The notes beneath the pieces were generated by a model. The model was not told where the DNA came from. It did no database searches and was given only the letters and a program-made list of their open reading frames with translations. The position numbers and the translations under genes are program-made. Shown here piece after piece: positions 26,720-34,942 of a DNA stretch of 64,000 bases. How positions within the stretch are numbered: the stretch's first letter is position 1; every line of letters begins with the position of its first letter. Source of the DNA: Bombella saccharophila (GTDB lineage: Bacteria > Pseudomonadota > Alphaproteobacteria > Acetobacterales > Acetobacteraceae); assembly GCF_026385475.1 (NCBI RefSeq), contig NZ_JANIDW010000001.1:248001-312000 (forward strand), written 5' to 3'.

Positions 26720-27688
26720 ATGCGCCAGTTCCTAGATTTTGAAAAATCAGTTGCCGAGCTTGAGACCAAGATCGGTGAACTTCGTCAGGTTAGCCGCCAA
26801 GAAAATGGGGCCGGCCTGGATGGTCTGAATATTGATGAGGAAATGACCCGTCTGTCTGAAAAGGCGGATAAGCAGCTTCGCACTTTGTATGGCAAATTAA
26901 CGCCGTTGCAGAAGGTACAAGTTGCACGCCATGCACAGCGGCCTCACGCTTTGGATTACATCGAATCCCTCATGACAGAATACACCCCTCTTGCGGGGGA
27001 TCGTCTTTTTGGGGATGACCAAGCTCTTATCGGGGGGCTTGCGCGCTTTCGGGGTCAGCCTGTTGTGGTGATTGGCACAGAGCGTGGCTCTGATACAGAG
27101 AGCCGTTTGCGTCATAATTTTGGGATGGCACGGCCAGAGGGGTATCGTAAGGCGCAGCGTTTGATGCGTTTGGCAGAGCGTTTTGGCCTACCGATTCTCA
27201 CTTTTGTGGATACTGCTGGCGCATGGCCGGGGATTGATGCTGAGGCACGCGGTCAGGCCGAGGCGATTGCACGGGCGATTGATACGTGCCTGCAAGTAAA
27301 AGTGCCGTTGATTGCTACCGTAATTGGTGAGGGTGGCTCTGGTGGGGCGATTGCCATTGCCGCAGGGGACCGTGTGTTGATGTTAGAACATGCGATTTAC
27401 TCGGTTATTTCGCCAGAAGCGGCGGCTTCTATTTTGTGGCGGGACCCGAAGATGGCCCCTAATGCCGCTGAAGCTTTGAAATTGACAGCTCATGATTTGA
27501 AGAAATTAGGGCTGATTGATCAGATTATTGAGGAACCTGTTGGTGGTGCACAGCGTATGCCTGCCGAGGCGATTGACCGTGTTGGTGAGGCCATCGCAGA
27601 GGCTTTGGCCGCTGTGAAGGCAATCCCTAAAGAGGATTTGTTGCCATCCCGCCGGGAGCGTTATTTGGAGATGACGCGCGCTCACTAA
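26720..27688 (+). CDS. accA: Acetyl-CoA carboxylase carboxyltransferase subunit alpha
   Basis: Alpha half of the carboxyltransferase that transfers CO2 from biotin to acetyl-CoA to make malonyl-CoA for fatty acid synthesis. The 322-residue product covers the family: an N-terminal helical segment (LDFEKSVAELETKI), then the crotonase-like core with FGMARPEGYRKAQRLM, TFVDTAGAWPGIDAEARGQ and the oxyanion-forming GEGGSGGAIAIAAGD motif. ATG 26720 follows a GGGCAGGG purine stretch. It follows xerD by 73 bases, a common alphaproteobacterial arrangement, and ends at a strong terminator. Confidence 0.97.
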   Translation: MRQFLDFEKSVAELETKIGELRQVSRQENGAGLDGLNIDEEMTRLSEKADKQLRTLYGKLTPLQKVQVARHAQRPHALDYIESLMTEYTPLAGDRLFGDDQALIGGLARFRGQPVVVIGTERGSDTESRLRHNFGMARPEGYRKAQRLMRLAERFGLPILTFVDTAGAWPGIDAEARGQAEAIARAIDTCLQVKVPLIATVIGEGGSGGAIAIAAGDRVLMLEHAIYSVISPEAAASILWRDPKMAPNAAEALKLTAHDLKKLGLIDQIIEEPVGGAQRMPAEAIDRVGEAIAEALAAVKAIPKEDLLPSRRERYLEMTRAH

Positions 27689-27716
27689 CATGTGGGGCCG
27701 TATTACGCCTTATAGG

Positions 27717-27747
27717 GCCGCCCCTCTCATTATAGGGGCGGCTTTTT
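27717..27747 (+). terminator. Rho-independent terminator of accA
   Basis: A perfect nine-base GC-rich stem (27717-27725 with 27734-27742), eight-base loop and TTTTT. The T-run overlaps the stop codon of the convergent CinA-like gene. Confidence 0.85.
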
Positions 27748-28510
27748 ATATGTTAGGGCGGGGAGGGTCGCCTTCTAGCGGTGTGAAGCCGAGGCCTTGC
27801 AATAAGTGCTTAAGGGCGGCCCCTGCATGGGAGACGGCTTGGTCATCATATCCTTTAGCTACAAGAGCCACGCCGCGTTTTGGGCCGGCATCAAAGGGGT
27901 AAGAGCCAATATCTAGCATAGGGTAGTCATGTTGCAGGGTAGTGAGGGGCTCAGCAAGGTCGCCTTCATACACATCATAGCTATACCAGCTTACGCTGGA
28001 TAAAGGGGAGCCTGCCTCTAATTGTGGGATGAGCCATGAGACCATGGCTTGGAAAATACGCGGCACCCCCGCCATGACATGGACATTGCCTAAAGAGAAA
28101 CCCGGCGCGGTGGAGACACTGTTTTTAATAGGTGCTGCCCCTTGGGGGAGCCACGCCATACGCTGGCGGGCTTTATTAAAGCTCCCGGCAGGGAAAAGGG
28201 CTTCAAGCTGGCGGAAGCTTTCCTCATGGCATATCAGCGGGACGTTAAACGCCTCGGCAATGCACGCGGCGGTGATATCATCATGGGTGGGGCCAATGCC
28301 CCCGCTTGTAAAGAGGAGGTCGAACCGGGCGCGACATTCATTCACCGTTGTGATGATATGAGCAGGAATATCGGGGATGACACGGACCTCTACCAACCGA
28401 ATCCCTTGATGATTGAGGGCTTGAGCAAGGACGCGCACATTTGCATCTTGTGTGCGGCCGGAGAGAATCTCATTACCAATGACAAGAAAACACGCTGTAC
28501 GGGGAGCCAT
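27746..28510 (-). CDS. CinA-type molybdopterin-binding domain protein
   Basis: A 254-residue protein matching the N-terminal MoCF-biosynthesis-like domain of CinA (competence/damage-inducible protein A): FLVIGNEILSGRTQDAN near residue 9, TSGGIGPTHDDIT near residue 69 and MAGVPRIFQAM near residue 150. It lacks the C-terminal nicotinamide-nucleotide amidase domain of full CinA. Homologues of this short form are widespread in alphaproteobacteria, and in full CinA this domain acts as an ADP-ribose pyrophosphatase; whether that holds here is unknown. The gene is convergent with accA and divergent from the lactonase-like gene. Confidence 0.85.
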   Translation of the reverse strand: MAPRTACFLVIGNEILSGRTQDANVRVLAQALNHQGIRLVEVRVIPDIPAHIITTVNECRARFDLLFTSGGIGPTHDDITAACIAEAFNVPLICHEESFRQLEALFPAGSFNKARQRMAWLPQGAAPIKNSVSTAPGFSLGNVHVMAGVPRIFQAMVSWLIPQLEAGSPLSSVSWYSYDVYEGDLAEPLTTLQHDYPMLDIGSYPFDAGPKRGVALVAKGYDDQAVSHAGAALKHLLQGLGFTPLEGDPPRPNI

Positions 28511-28645
28511 AAGCCTAGAATTACCTTATAATAGCCACATCCCCATGGGTTGTAGGGTGTCCTATCAGCCTAGGGACGTGATGAAGGATGTATGAACCAC
28601 CCTCACTATGGGCCTATTACGGTGGTAAGAAAAGGAGTGTTCGCT

Positions 28646-29539
28646 ATGGAGCTAGAATATCACAAACCTGTTTGTCTCTCGGACCTCCGCGCCATGCTAG
28701 GGGAGGGACCAGTTTGGATAGCGGCAGAGCAGTCCTTTTATTTTGTGGATATTCATAGCCATCGCGTCCATCGCTATTGCCTTGCAGATGCTACGCTCAA
28801 GAGTTGGAATGCCCCTAATCGGATTGGCTTTCTTCTCCCTGTCAGTGATGGCACATTTTTGGCGGGGTTGCCTGATGGGTTGCATCGGTTTGATGTTAAA
28901 ACCGGGTATTTTGAACATGCGTGCACGATAGAGGCAGAGGATCCCGATAACCGCCTTAATGATGGCTGTGTAGACCAAAAAGGGCGCATCTGGTTTGGCA
29001 CGATGGATGAAGGCGAGAGCCGGGAGAGTGGTGCCCTGTACCGTGTTGAGCATAAAAAGGGTCAACTTAGCGTGTCTCATTGGGATAGTGGCTATACGGT
29101 CTCAAACGGGCCAGCGCTCTCACCTTGTGGCAAGGTACTTTATGCTTGCGATAGCCCGCGCCAACGTATTTATGCGTTTGATATTACAGAGGCGGGCGAG
29201 CTTAAAAATAAGCGTATCTTCGCAACCCTGACGAAAGGGTATCCCGATGGTGTGGTGACCGATAGTGAAGGTAATCTATGGTGCGGCACATGGGCTGGTG
29301 GTCAGATTACGCGTTTTCGGCCTGATGGAACGATGATGGAGCCTATCGCTTTGCCAGTCTCTAATGTAACGAAGGTTGCTTTTGGGGGCGTGGATTATAA
29401 GACCGTTTTTGTAACGACTGCACGGAAGGGCCTAACCCCTGGTATGGCAGAGGCGCAGCCTCAAGCGGGGGGGATTTTTGCCTTCCGTACCGATATTGCT
29501 GGTAACCCCCAACATAGCTTCGCGCTGGAGCCGCTATAA
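28646..29539 (+). CDS. SMP-30/gluconolactonase-family protein
   Basis: Six-bladed beta-propeller lactonase-like protein of 297 residues. Metal ligands of the family are visible: Glu in LGEGPVWI, Asn in DNRLNDG, and Asp in SPDGVV-type segment YPDGVVTDSEG. Typical products hydrolyse aldonolactones such as gluconolactone or arabinonolactone, which would fit sugar-oxidising acetic acid bacteria, but the substrate is inferred. No signal peptide is present with ATG 28646, so it is probably cytoplasmic. That start has AAAGGAG 8 bases upstream; an in-frame ATG at 28592 lacks one. The gene ends 28 bases from the convergent mutT. Confidence 0.87.
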   Translation: MELEYHKPVCLSDLRAMLGEGPVWIAAEQSFYFVDIHSHRVHRYCLADATLKSWNAPNRIGFLLPVSDGTFLAGLPDGLHRFDVKTGYFEHACTIEAEDPDNRLNDGCVDQKGRIWFGTMDEGESRESGALYRVEHKKGQLSVSHWDSGYTVSNGPALSPCGKVLYACDSPRQRIYAFDITEAGELKNKRIFATLTKGYPDGVVTDSEGNLWCGTWAGGQITRFRPDGTMMEPIALPVSNVTKVAFGGVDYKTVFVTTARKGLTPGMAEAQPQAGGIFAFRTDIAGNPQHSFALEPL

Positions 29540-29567
29540 GGCGGCGTCTCAGCCATTATGCCCGCTA

Positions 29568-29990
29568 TTAGTGAGTGAGCAATTCTTGGATGTGGGGGAT
29601 GAGGGGCGCATCCGCCTTTGGCATAGGATACGTCCCTAAATCTTCAGCAGAGACCCAAGCGAGGGTTTGCCCTTCCCGCCCGATAGGGTCGTTCTCCCAT
29701 TGCCGGACGACATATAACACCATGAGGAGATGGAAGGTTGCGCAATCCTCACTCACAAAAGTGAGGGGCTTTAGGGCTTCTGGTGCCACAATGAGGCCCA
29801 GCTCCTCATGGAGTTCGCGCACTAAGGCGGCCTCTGGTGATTCGGGGACTTCGACCTTCCCACCGGGGAACTCCCATAATCCTGCAAAGCTTTTGCCCTC
29901 TGGACGTTGGGCAAGTAGGACCGTGCCATCATCTTTTATGAGAGCGGCTGCTGTGACGAGCAAAGTATGAGGGCGGAAAGGTGTCGTCAT
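29568..29990 (-). CDS. mutT: Nudix hydrolase, MutT-type 8-oxo-dGTP diphosphatase
   Basis: Predicted sanitation enzyme that hydrolyses oxidised dGTP. The 140-residue product has a complete Nudix box starting at GKVEVPE and ending REL-HEELGL (about residues 43-65), with the Gly, both Glu and the Arg-Glu-x-x-Glu-Glu residues in place. MutT-like features nearby are WEFPGGK before the box and a C-terminal WVSAEDLGTYPMPKAD segment. In alphaproteobacteria mutT often follows argJ or secA; here it stands alone, so this assignment rests on sequence only. The start ATG 29990 gives the family N-terminus. Confidence 0.87.
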   Translation of the reverse strand: MTTPFRPHTLLVTAAALIKDDGTVLLAQRPEGKSFAGLWEFPGGKVEVPESPEAALVRELHEELGLIVAPEALKPLTFVSEDCATFHLLMVLYVVRQWENDPIGREGQTLAWVSAEDLGTYPMPKADAPLIPHIQELLTH

Positions 29991-30108
29991 TCAATACTCC
30001 CATGAGATGAGCTAACTAGAGGCAGAATGAAACTAAAATGCGCCTTTTATGCCACAGGGGGAAGAGGAAAAGTTAAAAAATGGACACAATGCTTGGCGTA
30101 AGCGCAGT

Positions 30109-30130
30109 AGGCCGGTAAGGAAACCGGCCT
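30109..30130. other. Hairpin in front of the TonB-receptor gene
   Basis: Perfect seven-base arms AGGCCGG (30109-30115) and CCGGCCT (30124-30130) with an eight-base loop, 40 bases before the GTG at 30170. No T-run follows. It may be a leader structure or regulator site; no Fur-box-like sequence is evident. Confidence 0.4.
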
Positions 30131-30169
30131 GTTATGAAAGGATAAGCATCGGTTATTCTGTAACAGTGT

Positions 30170-32692
30170 GTGGCTAGTTTATCACCATTGGAATATGCGA
30201 GGGATTTGAGCATAGTGCGCCGTCATCTTCTTTTATCGTCTGCTGTGATGTTTATTGGCTTGGGGGGCGCGTCTGCTTTTGCACAGACAAAGCCGCATAA
30301 GTCCGCCTCGGCACATGGAACAGCAGGCAAGAAGCTGGCGTCCTCTATGGCTGCGCATCCGGCAAAGAAGGGGGCTGCGCTTGCCCAGCAAGCGGGGGCT
30401 CATGCTGCTCCAGCTCATCATAAGCCGAAATATGTTACCGCAAAAGGCGTGCAGACGCTCTCTGTTCATGCAGGGCATGTTAGCCGCGCGGCAGAGATGG
30501 TGGTGCCGAAAAGCGTGATGAAGCAATATGTCCCCGGTACCAGCCCGTATAAGGCGTTGGACCGTATGCCGGGGGTTAGTTTTACCTCGACTGACCCTTT
30601 CGGTGTGGATAGTTTTGGGGCCAATCTTTACGTCCGTGGTTTCTTTATGAATCAGCTAGGCGTAACGCTTGATGGCATCCCGCTAAATGACCAGACCTAT
30701 CAATCGGTTAATGGGTTGAGCTTGGCCTCTGCTATCATCCCTGATGATATTGATAGCATCACTATGTCCCAAGGTGGGGGTGGGGTGGATGTCCCCTCGA
30801 CCAACACGCTGGGCGGGACAATTCGTTTTACCTCAAGCGACCCGGCCGATAAATTGGGGGGGAAGGTTAGCCAAGCTTTTGGGAGCTATGGCTCCTATCG
30901 GACTTATGCTCGGTTTGATTCTGGACGGCTGAATGAGTCGGGGACGAAGTTTTACACCTCTTATGCGCGTACAGATGAGGGGATGTGGGAAGGGAAGGGT
31001 GATCAGTTCCTCCAACAAGTGAATGCGAAGTTAGTGCAACCTGTTGGTGAGCGTAGCAAAATCTCTGCTTTTTTTGACTGGACAGACCTGCAACAGCAAA
31101 ATTACCCAGACCTCTCTTTGGGGATGATTCATAATCTGGGATGGCGTGTGCCTCATCTCTATCCTGATTACAAAAAAGCTTATCAATGGGCGCAGCAATG
31201 CAATAATAGCCCGAATAATTTTCTCGCTTATCCGGGGTCTAATGGGCAGGTCAATGCGTGCCAAATGCCGTATTATGACGGGGGGCAGCGTGAGACAAAC
31301 TTTTTAGGTGGGTTGAACTTCGATTTCGCATTAACTGACCATCTCACATGGCACACAACTGTTTATGGGCATGGGCAGTCGGGTAATTATAGCTACACAG
31401 CCGCCGCCTCTGCTGCTTCGACCGACCCGGACCTCCAAGTAGCAACACCTAATGGTGTACCGCTTTATCAAGAGGTGTGGAAGAATAGCCAGCAGCGTTT
31501 TGGGGTTAATAGTAGCCTGCAATATCGTATTGCTCATCATAAAATTGAGACCGGTATTTGGTATGAGAATAATAACCAAACAGCAGGCTTATATAATTAC
31601 CTAGAGCCAGAATTAGGGGCGGGGAATCCTGTTAAAGCCGTTGGGCCATATAATGTGTATGGCCCAGCTGACCGGGTATATAACTTCCGCTGGCGTACCA
31701 ATGTGGTGCAGACGCATCTACAGGATATTTATAGCATCACGCGTAATTTGACGCTGACAGCGGGCTTTCGTTCTCTTATCTCCCAGACATCTGGTGGTGG
31801 GCATGAGAATGATAATTCATGGGCTGCGCTGGATGCAGGGGGGCTGCCTTCTGGCTCCTTACATGCGACAGGGGCATTTTTGCCGCATTTCAATCTTGAT
31901 TGGCGGGTGAATCGCCATCATGAGTTCTATATTGATGTCTCTAAGAATATGCGTGCTTATGAGGTCTCCGGTACAGGGGTGGCAAACTCCCTCTTTTCCG
32001 TCCCGAATCAGCAGGAGTTCCTACGGCAAAAGGCGCAGAGCAAGCCTGCAAGAGCATGGACCTATCTAGGGGGGTATCGTTTTACGACCTCCATTGTGCA
32101 GCTAGATGCTACCGTTTATCACTCCACCTTAATGCACGAGCTTCTCGCTGGGGCACGCGGGACGATGTTTAACCCGATCTCTGAGGAGTTTGACTTCGGG
32201 CGTATCTCTATGACGGGGGCGAATGGGAGTATTGCCATCCGTCCATTGCCGGGCTTGGTGATTACCAATACGCTTAGCTATAATAGGGGGCGATATGAGC
32301 GTAATATTACCTCTAGCGCGGGGAATTATTATCCGCTCAAAGGTAAGAGCATCGCTAATTACCCAACATGGATGTATAAAGCCTCTATTGCCTATACATG
32401 GCATGGGTTGAACGCGCATCTTGATGCGAATTATTTCGGCCGGCGTTATTATAGCTTTATGAATGATACCTCTATTGGTGGTTATTGGCTGGCCAATACA
32501 GGGGCTAGCTATACGTTTAAGAAACTGGCTGGCGTGCGTGATGTTACAGTTAGTTTTAACGTCTATAACCTCTTAAATACAAAATATATTGCCATGATGG
32601 GTGAGAATAATAACCCACCTGTAGGGGATTATCAGTCCCTAGAGCGTGGGGCCACGCGGGAATATTTCGGGACGATTAGCGCAGCGTTTTAA
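30170..32692 (+). CDS. TonB-dependent outer membrane receptor
   Basis: Energy-dependent outer-membrane importer of 840 residues. After a signal peptide ending near residue 39 (ASAFAQ) comes a His/Lys/Ala-rich low-complexity stretch (about 40-95), then the plug domain (about 118-235) with LYVRGFFMNQLGVTLDGIPL and GTIRF motifs, then a 22-strand-like barrel ending in the terminal aromatic signature (TISAAF). Length is normal for the family. The substrate is unknown; no siderophore genes adjoin it. The start is uncertain: GTG 30170 gives a long n-region, and TTG 30206 or GTG 30215 would give a classical signal peptide with a GAGGGA ribosome site nearby. It converges on the DUF815 gene. Confidence 0.87.
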   Translation: MASLSPLEYARDLSIVRRHLLLSSAVMFIGLGGASAFAQTKPHKSASAHGTAGKKLASSMAAHPAKKGAALAQQAGAHAAPAHHKPKYVTAKGVQTLSVHAGHVSRAAEMVVPKSVMKQYVPGTSPYKALDRMPGVSFTSTDPFGVDSFGANLYVRGFFMNQLGVTLDGIPLNDQTYQSVNGLSLASAIIPDDIDSITMSQGGGGVDVPSTNTLGGTIRFTSSDPADKLGGKVSQAFGSYGSYRTYARFDSGRLNESGTKFYTSYARTDEGMWEGKGDQFLQQVNAKLVQPVGERSKISAFFDWTDLQQQNYPDLSLGMIHNLGWRVPHLYPDYKKAYQWAQQCNNSPNNFLAYPGSNGQVNACQMPYYDGGQRETNFLGGLNFDFALTDHLTWHTTVYGHGQSGNYSYTAAASAASTDPDLQVATPNGVPLYQEVWKNSQQRFGVNSSLQYRIAHHKIETGIWYENNNQTAGLYNYLEPELGAGNPVKAVGPYNVYGPADRVYNFRWRTNVVQTHLQDIYSITRNLTLTAGFRSLISQTSGGGHENDNSWAALDAGGLPSGSLHATGAFLPHFNLDWRVNRHHEFYIDVSKNMRAYEVSGTGVANSLFSVPNQQEFLRQKAQSKPARAWTYLGGYRFTTSIVQLDATVYHSTLMHELLAGARGTMFNPISEEFDFGRISMTGANGSIAIRPLPGLVITNTLSYNRGRYERNITSSAGNYYPLKGKSIANYPTWMYKASIAYTWHGLNAHLDANYFGRRYYSFMNDTSIGGYWLANTGASYTFKKLAGVRDVTVSFNVYNLLNTKYIAMMGENNNPPVGDYQSLERGATREYFGTISAAF

Positions 32693-32698
32693 GGGGAA

Positions 32699-32728
32699 GG
32701 TCCAGCCTGTATTATGAGAGGCTGGACC
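32699..32728. terminator. Hairpin between convergent TonB-receptor and DUF815 genes
   Basis: Perfect ten-base arms (32699-32708 and 32719-32728) with a ten-base loop, located right after the receptor stop. The T-tail is poor on both strands, so termination strength is uncertain. Confidence 0.5.
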
Positions 32729-32735
32729 GATTGTG

Positions 32736-33611
32736 CTAGCGTTGTGCTGTTGCAAGCTCTGCAGCAAGGGCGGTTATAAACTGAGCGGCAACCCGGCCAG
32801 AGCGGCTCCCCCGTTGGATAGCCCATTGGAGGGCACGGCGGTGGAGGTCCTCCTGAGCGATGGGGAGGTGCCTTTCTGCGGCATAGGCATCAATGATGCT
32901 GAGATAATGCTCCTGCGTTGCCCCATACAGGCCAATCCAGAGGCCGAAGCGGTCGGAGAGGGAGAGTTTTTCCTCAATCGCTTCCCCCGGATTGATGGCA
33001 TCTCCGGCTTCATTATCAATCATATGACGCGGCATAAGATGGCGGCGGTTAGAGGTTGCATAGACCAATACATGCTCTGGCCTGCCTGCAATGCCACCAT
33101 CTAGGATGGATTTGAGCGATTTATAATCGGCATCTTGTGCCTCAAAGGAGAGGTCATCACAAAAGAGGATGACCCGGCGGGTGCTACAGCGCAATAGGGC
33201 GAGAAGCTGCGGGAGAGTGTGGAGGTCATCGCGGGGGATTTCGATGAGGGCGAGGGGAGGCTGGCCTGCCTTGCGCTGCTCCTCATTCACCCGGAGAAGG
33301 CAAGCTTTGACGAGGGAGGATTTCCCCATCCCGCGCGCACCCCATAGCATGACATTATTTGCCGCTAAGCCTTGGGCAAAAAAGCGCGTATTGGCCAGCA
33401 CTTTTTGCATTTGCTGGTCGATCCCTTTTAACAAAGAGAGTGGGACGGTCTGCATAGCTTTAAGTGGTTGTAGGTTGGCAGTTGTGCCTTGCCAGAGGAA
33501 GATGTCGCTGCGTTCATCCTCTAATACGGTAGGGTCTGCTGGGGGTGGGGCGATGCGCTCCAAACTCTCGGCGATGCGGGTTAAAAGGGGGAGGAGTGCA
33601 GCGGAAGGCAT
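32736..33611 (-). CDS. DUF815-family AAA-type ATPase
   Basis: Predicted P-loop ATPase of 291 residues. The Walker A motif is WGARGMGKSS (about residues 89-98), Walker B is VILFCDDLSF near residue 147, and a sensor-like region follows in VLVYATSNRRHLMP. This matches the DUF815 family, related to DnaA/IstB-type AAA proteins, found next to yajC in alphaproteobacteria as it is here. Its role is not established. It is divergent from yajC, 88 bases between starts, so they may share a regulatory region. Confidence 0.85.
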   Translation of the reverse strand: MPSAALLPLLTRIAESLERIAPPPADPTVLEDERSDIFLWQGTTANLQPLKAMQTVPLSLLKGIDQQMQKVLANTRFFAQGLAANNVMLWGARGMGKSSLVKACLLRVNEEQRKAGQPPLALIEIPRDDLHTLPQLLALLRCSTRRVILFCDDLSFEAQDADYKSLKSILDGGIAGRPEHVLVYATSNRRHLMPRHMIDNEAGDAINPGEAIEEKLSLSDRFGLWIGLYGATQEHYLSIIDAYAAERHLPIAQEDLHRRALQWAIQRGSRSGRVAAQFITALAAELATAQR

Positions 33612-33699
33612 GGTCTTTTCCTAGAATGAAGGTTGACGTGTGGTGTCGGCGCTATATGGTCGCCAAGCGTTTCTCCCTAAGATGGAACTAAACTGACTT

Positions 33700-34050
33700 A
33701 TGAACAATCTTCTTTTCTCTACAGCCTATGCGGCTGATGCAGCAGCTAGCCCGTTTAGTGCAGCGGGATTGGTGCAATTTGCTCCAATCCTTTTGGTGTG
33801 TGTTGTGTTCTATTTCTTGCTGATTCGCCCTCAGCAAAAACGCCAGCAGAAGCTGCGTGAGGAGCAAAGCAATTTGCGCCGTGGTGACCGCATCGTGACC
33901 TCGGGCGGTATTGTGGGGACTGTGCAAGCAACCCGTGATGATTCGCAGGAAGTGGATGTGGAGATTGCCCCCGGTGTGAAGGTGAAGGTCATCCGCAGCA
34001 CGATTAACACCGTCCTTTCACGCGAAGGCAAAGCGGCTAACGATTCATAA
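33700..34050 (+). CDS. yajC: Preprotein translocase subunit YajC
   Basis: Small inner-membrane accessory of the SecDF complex. The 116-residue product has a single membrane helix (about 25-45, ending FLLIRPQQKRQQK, the family signature) and a soluble domain with RRGDRIVTSGGIVGTV. Usually yajC precedes secD and secF, but here a terminator follows and sodB converges, so secDF must be encoded elsewhere if present. The start at 33700 gives the expected short periplasmic N-terminus. Confidence 0.94.
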   Translation: MNNLLFSTAYAADAAASPFSAAGLVQFAPILLVCVVFYFLLIRPQQKRQQKLREEQSNLRRGDRIVTSGGIVGTVQATRDDSQEVDVEIAPGVKVKVIRSTINTVLSREGKAANDS

Positions 34051-34069
34051 TCGTTATAAACGATGCCCT

Positions 34070-34110
34070 AAAGAAACCCCGCCACGAGTAATCATGGCGG
34101 GGTTTCTTTT
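34070..34110. terminator. Bidirectional rho-independent terminator between yajC and sodB
   Basis: A perfect fifteen-base stem (34070-34084 with 34095-34109) with a ten-base loop. The outer arms are A-rich on the left and T-rich on the right, so it reads as a terminator for both convergent genes. Confidence 0.88.
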
Positions 34111-34133
34111 ATAAATGCCGTGGGGCAGGAGGT

Positions 34134-34742
34134 TTAGGCCCCTTTAAGGCAGGCCTCGGCATAGTCGTAATTAGCGAGCTTATCGAGGAAGTTTGTCACA
34201 TAATCAGGGCGGCGATTGCGGAAGTCCAGATAATAGGAATGTTCCCACACATCTAGCCCAAGGAGTGTACGCCCTTCATCCTCGGAGAGGGGGTTGGCGG
34301 CATTAGCGGTTTTGGTAACCTTCAGCTTGCCATCAGAGCCTAAAACCAGCCACGCCCAGCCGGAGCCGAACTGCGTTGTTGCGGCTTGTTTAAAGGCGGC
34401 CTTAAAAGCATCGACAGAGCCGAAATCCTCAACCAGCTTCTTCTCTAACGCACCGGGGATGCGCCCGCCTTTAGGGCTGAGGCAGTTCCAGAAGATGATG
34501 TGGTTCCAATGCTGGCCAGCATTATTAAAGACTGGGGCTAAAGCAGAATCTGCGTGGGAGAGGGCGATAATCTCCTCAAGGGACTTACCAGCAAGCTCAG
34601 CTTTGCTTTCTACAAAGCCGTTTAGGGCTGTGACATAGGCTTGATGATGTTTACCGTGATGGAGTTCTAGCGTTTCTTGGCACATGCCAGCAGCCGCTAG
34701 AGCGTTTTCTGCGTAGGGGAGTTTGGGGAGCTCAAAAGCCAT
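34134..34742 (-). CDS. sodB: Superoxide dismutase, Fe type
   Basis: Cytoplasmic enzyme that dismutates superoxide, important for obligately aerobic acetic acid bacteria. The 202-residue product has metal ligands His28 (LELHHGKHH), His81 (WNHIIFW), and Asp and His of DVWEHSYYLD. The Gln at residue 77 in NNAGQHWNH, with Ala in FGSGWAWL, points to the iron form rather than manganese. An AAGGAAG ribosome site lies in front of the ATG. A short hairpin lies further upstream (see the separate entry). It converges with yajC. Confidence 0.93.
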   Translation of the reverse strand: MAFELPKLPYAENALAAAGMCQETLELHHGKHHQAYVTALNGFVESKAELAGKSLEEIIALSHADSALAPVFNNAGQHWNHIIFWNCLSPKGGRIPGALEKKLVEDFGSVDAFKAAFKQAATTQFGSGWAWLVLGSDGKLKVTKTANAANPLSEDEGRTLLGLDVWEHSYYLDFRNRRPDYVTNFLDKLANYDYAEACLKGA

Positions 34743-34770
34743 TGTGAATCTTCCTTAGCATATGAGAGGA

Positions 34771-34789
34771 CAGATACGCTCTGTCCCAT
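34771..34789 (-). promoter_or_regulatory. Short hairpin upstream of sodB
   Basis: Arms GGACAG and CTGTCC separated by seven bases, about 30-50 bases before the sodB start. It could be a 5' leader hairpin or operator. Base positions are approximate to one or two bases. Confidence 0.3.
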
Positions 34790-34912
34790 TCATGACGACC
34801 CTTTAGCTATGGTGGCAGTGCGGGAACGTCAAGGGAGCGAGGGGGGAGATATACAAAAAAAGAGTAAAATGGTCCAAATAATCTTCTATCCGTGCGATTA
34901 AGGTAAAAAAAG

Positions 34913-34930
34913 ACCCCGCCGAAGCGGGGT
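34913..34930 (-). terminator. Rho-independent terminator of the NYN-domain gene
   Basis: On the minus strand, seven-base GC-rich arms enclose a TTCG tetraloop and are followed by a run of seven T. Strong intrinsic terminator, only 13 bases after the gene's stop. Confidence 0.9.
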
Positions 34931-34942
34931 TTGAAGGGAGAT

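Noticed and set aside
30109-30130. Fur or other iron box upstream of the TonB receptor
   Set aside because: The palindrome is GC-rich and does not resemble the AT-rich Fur consensus.
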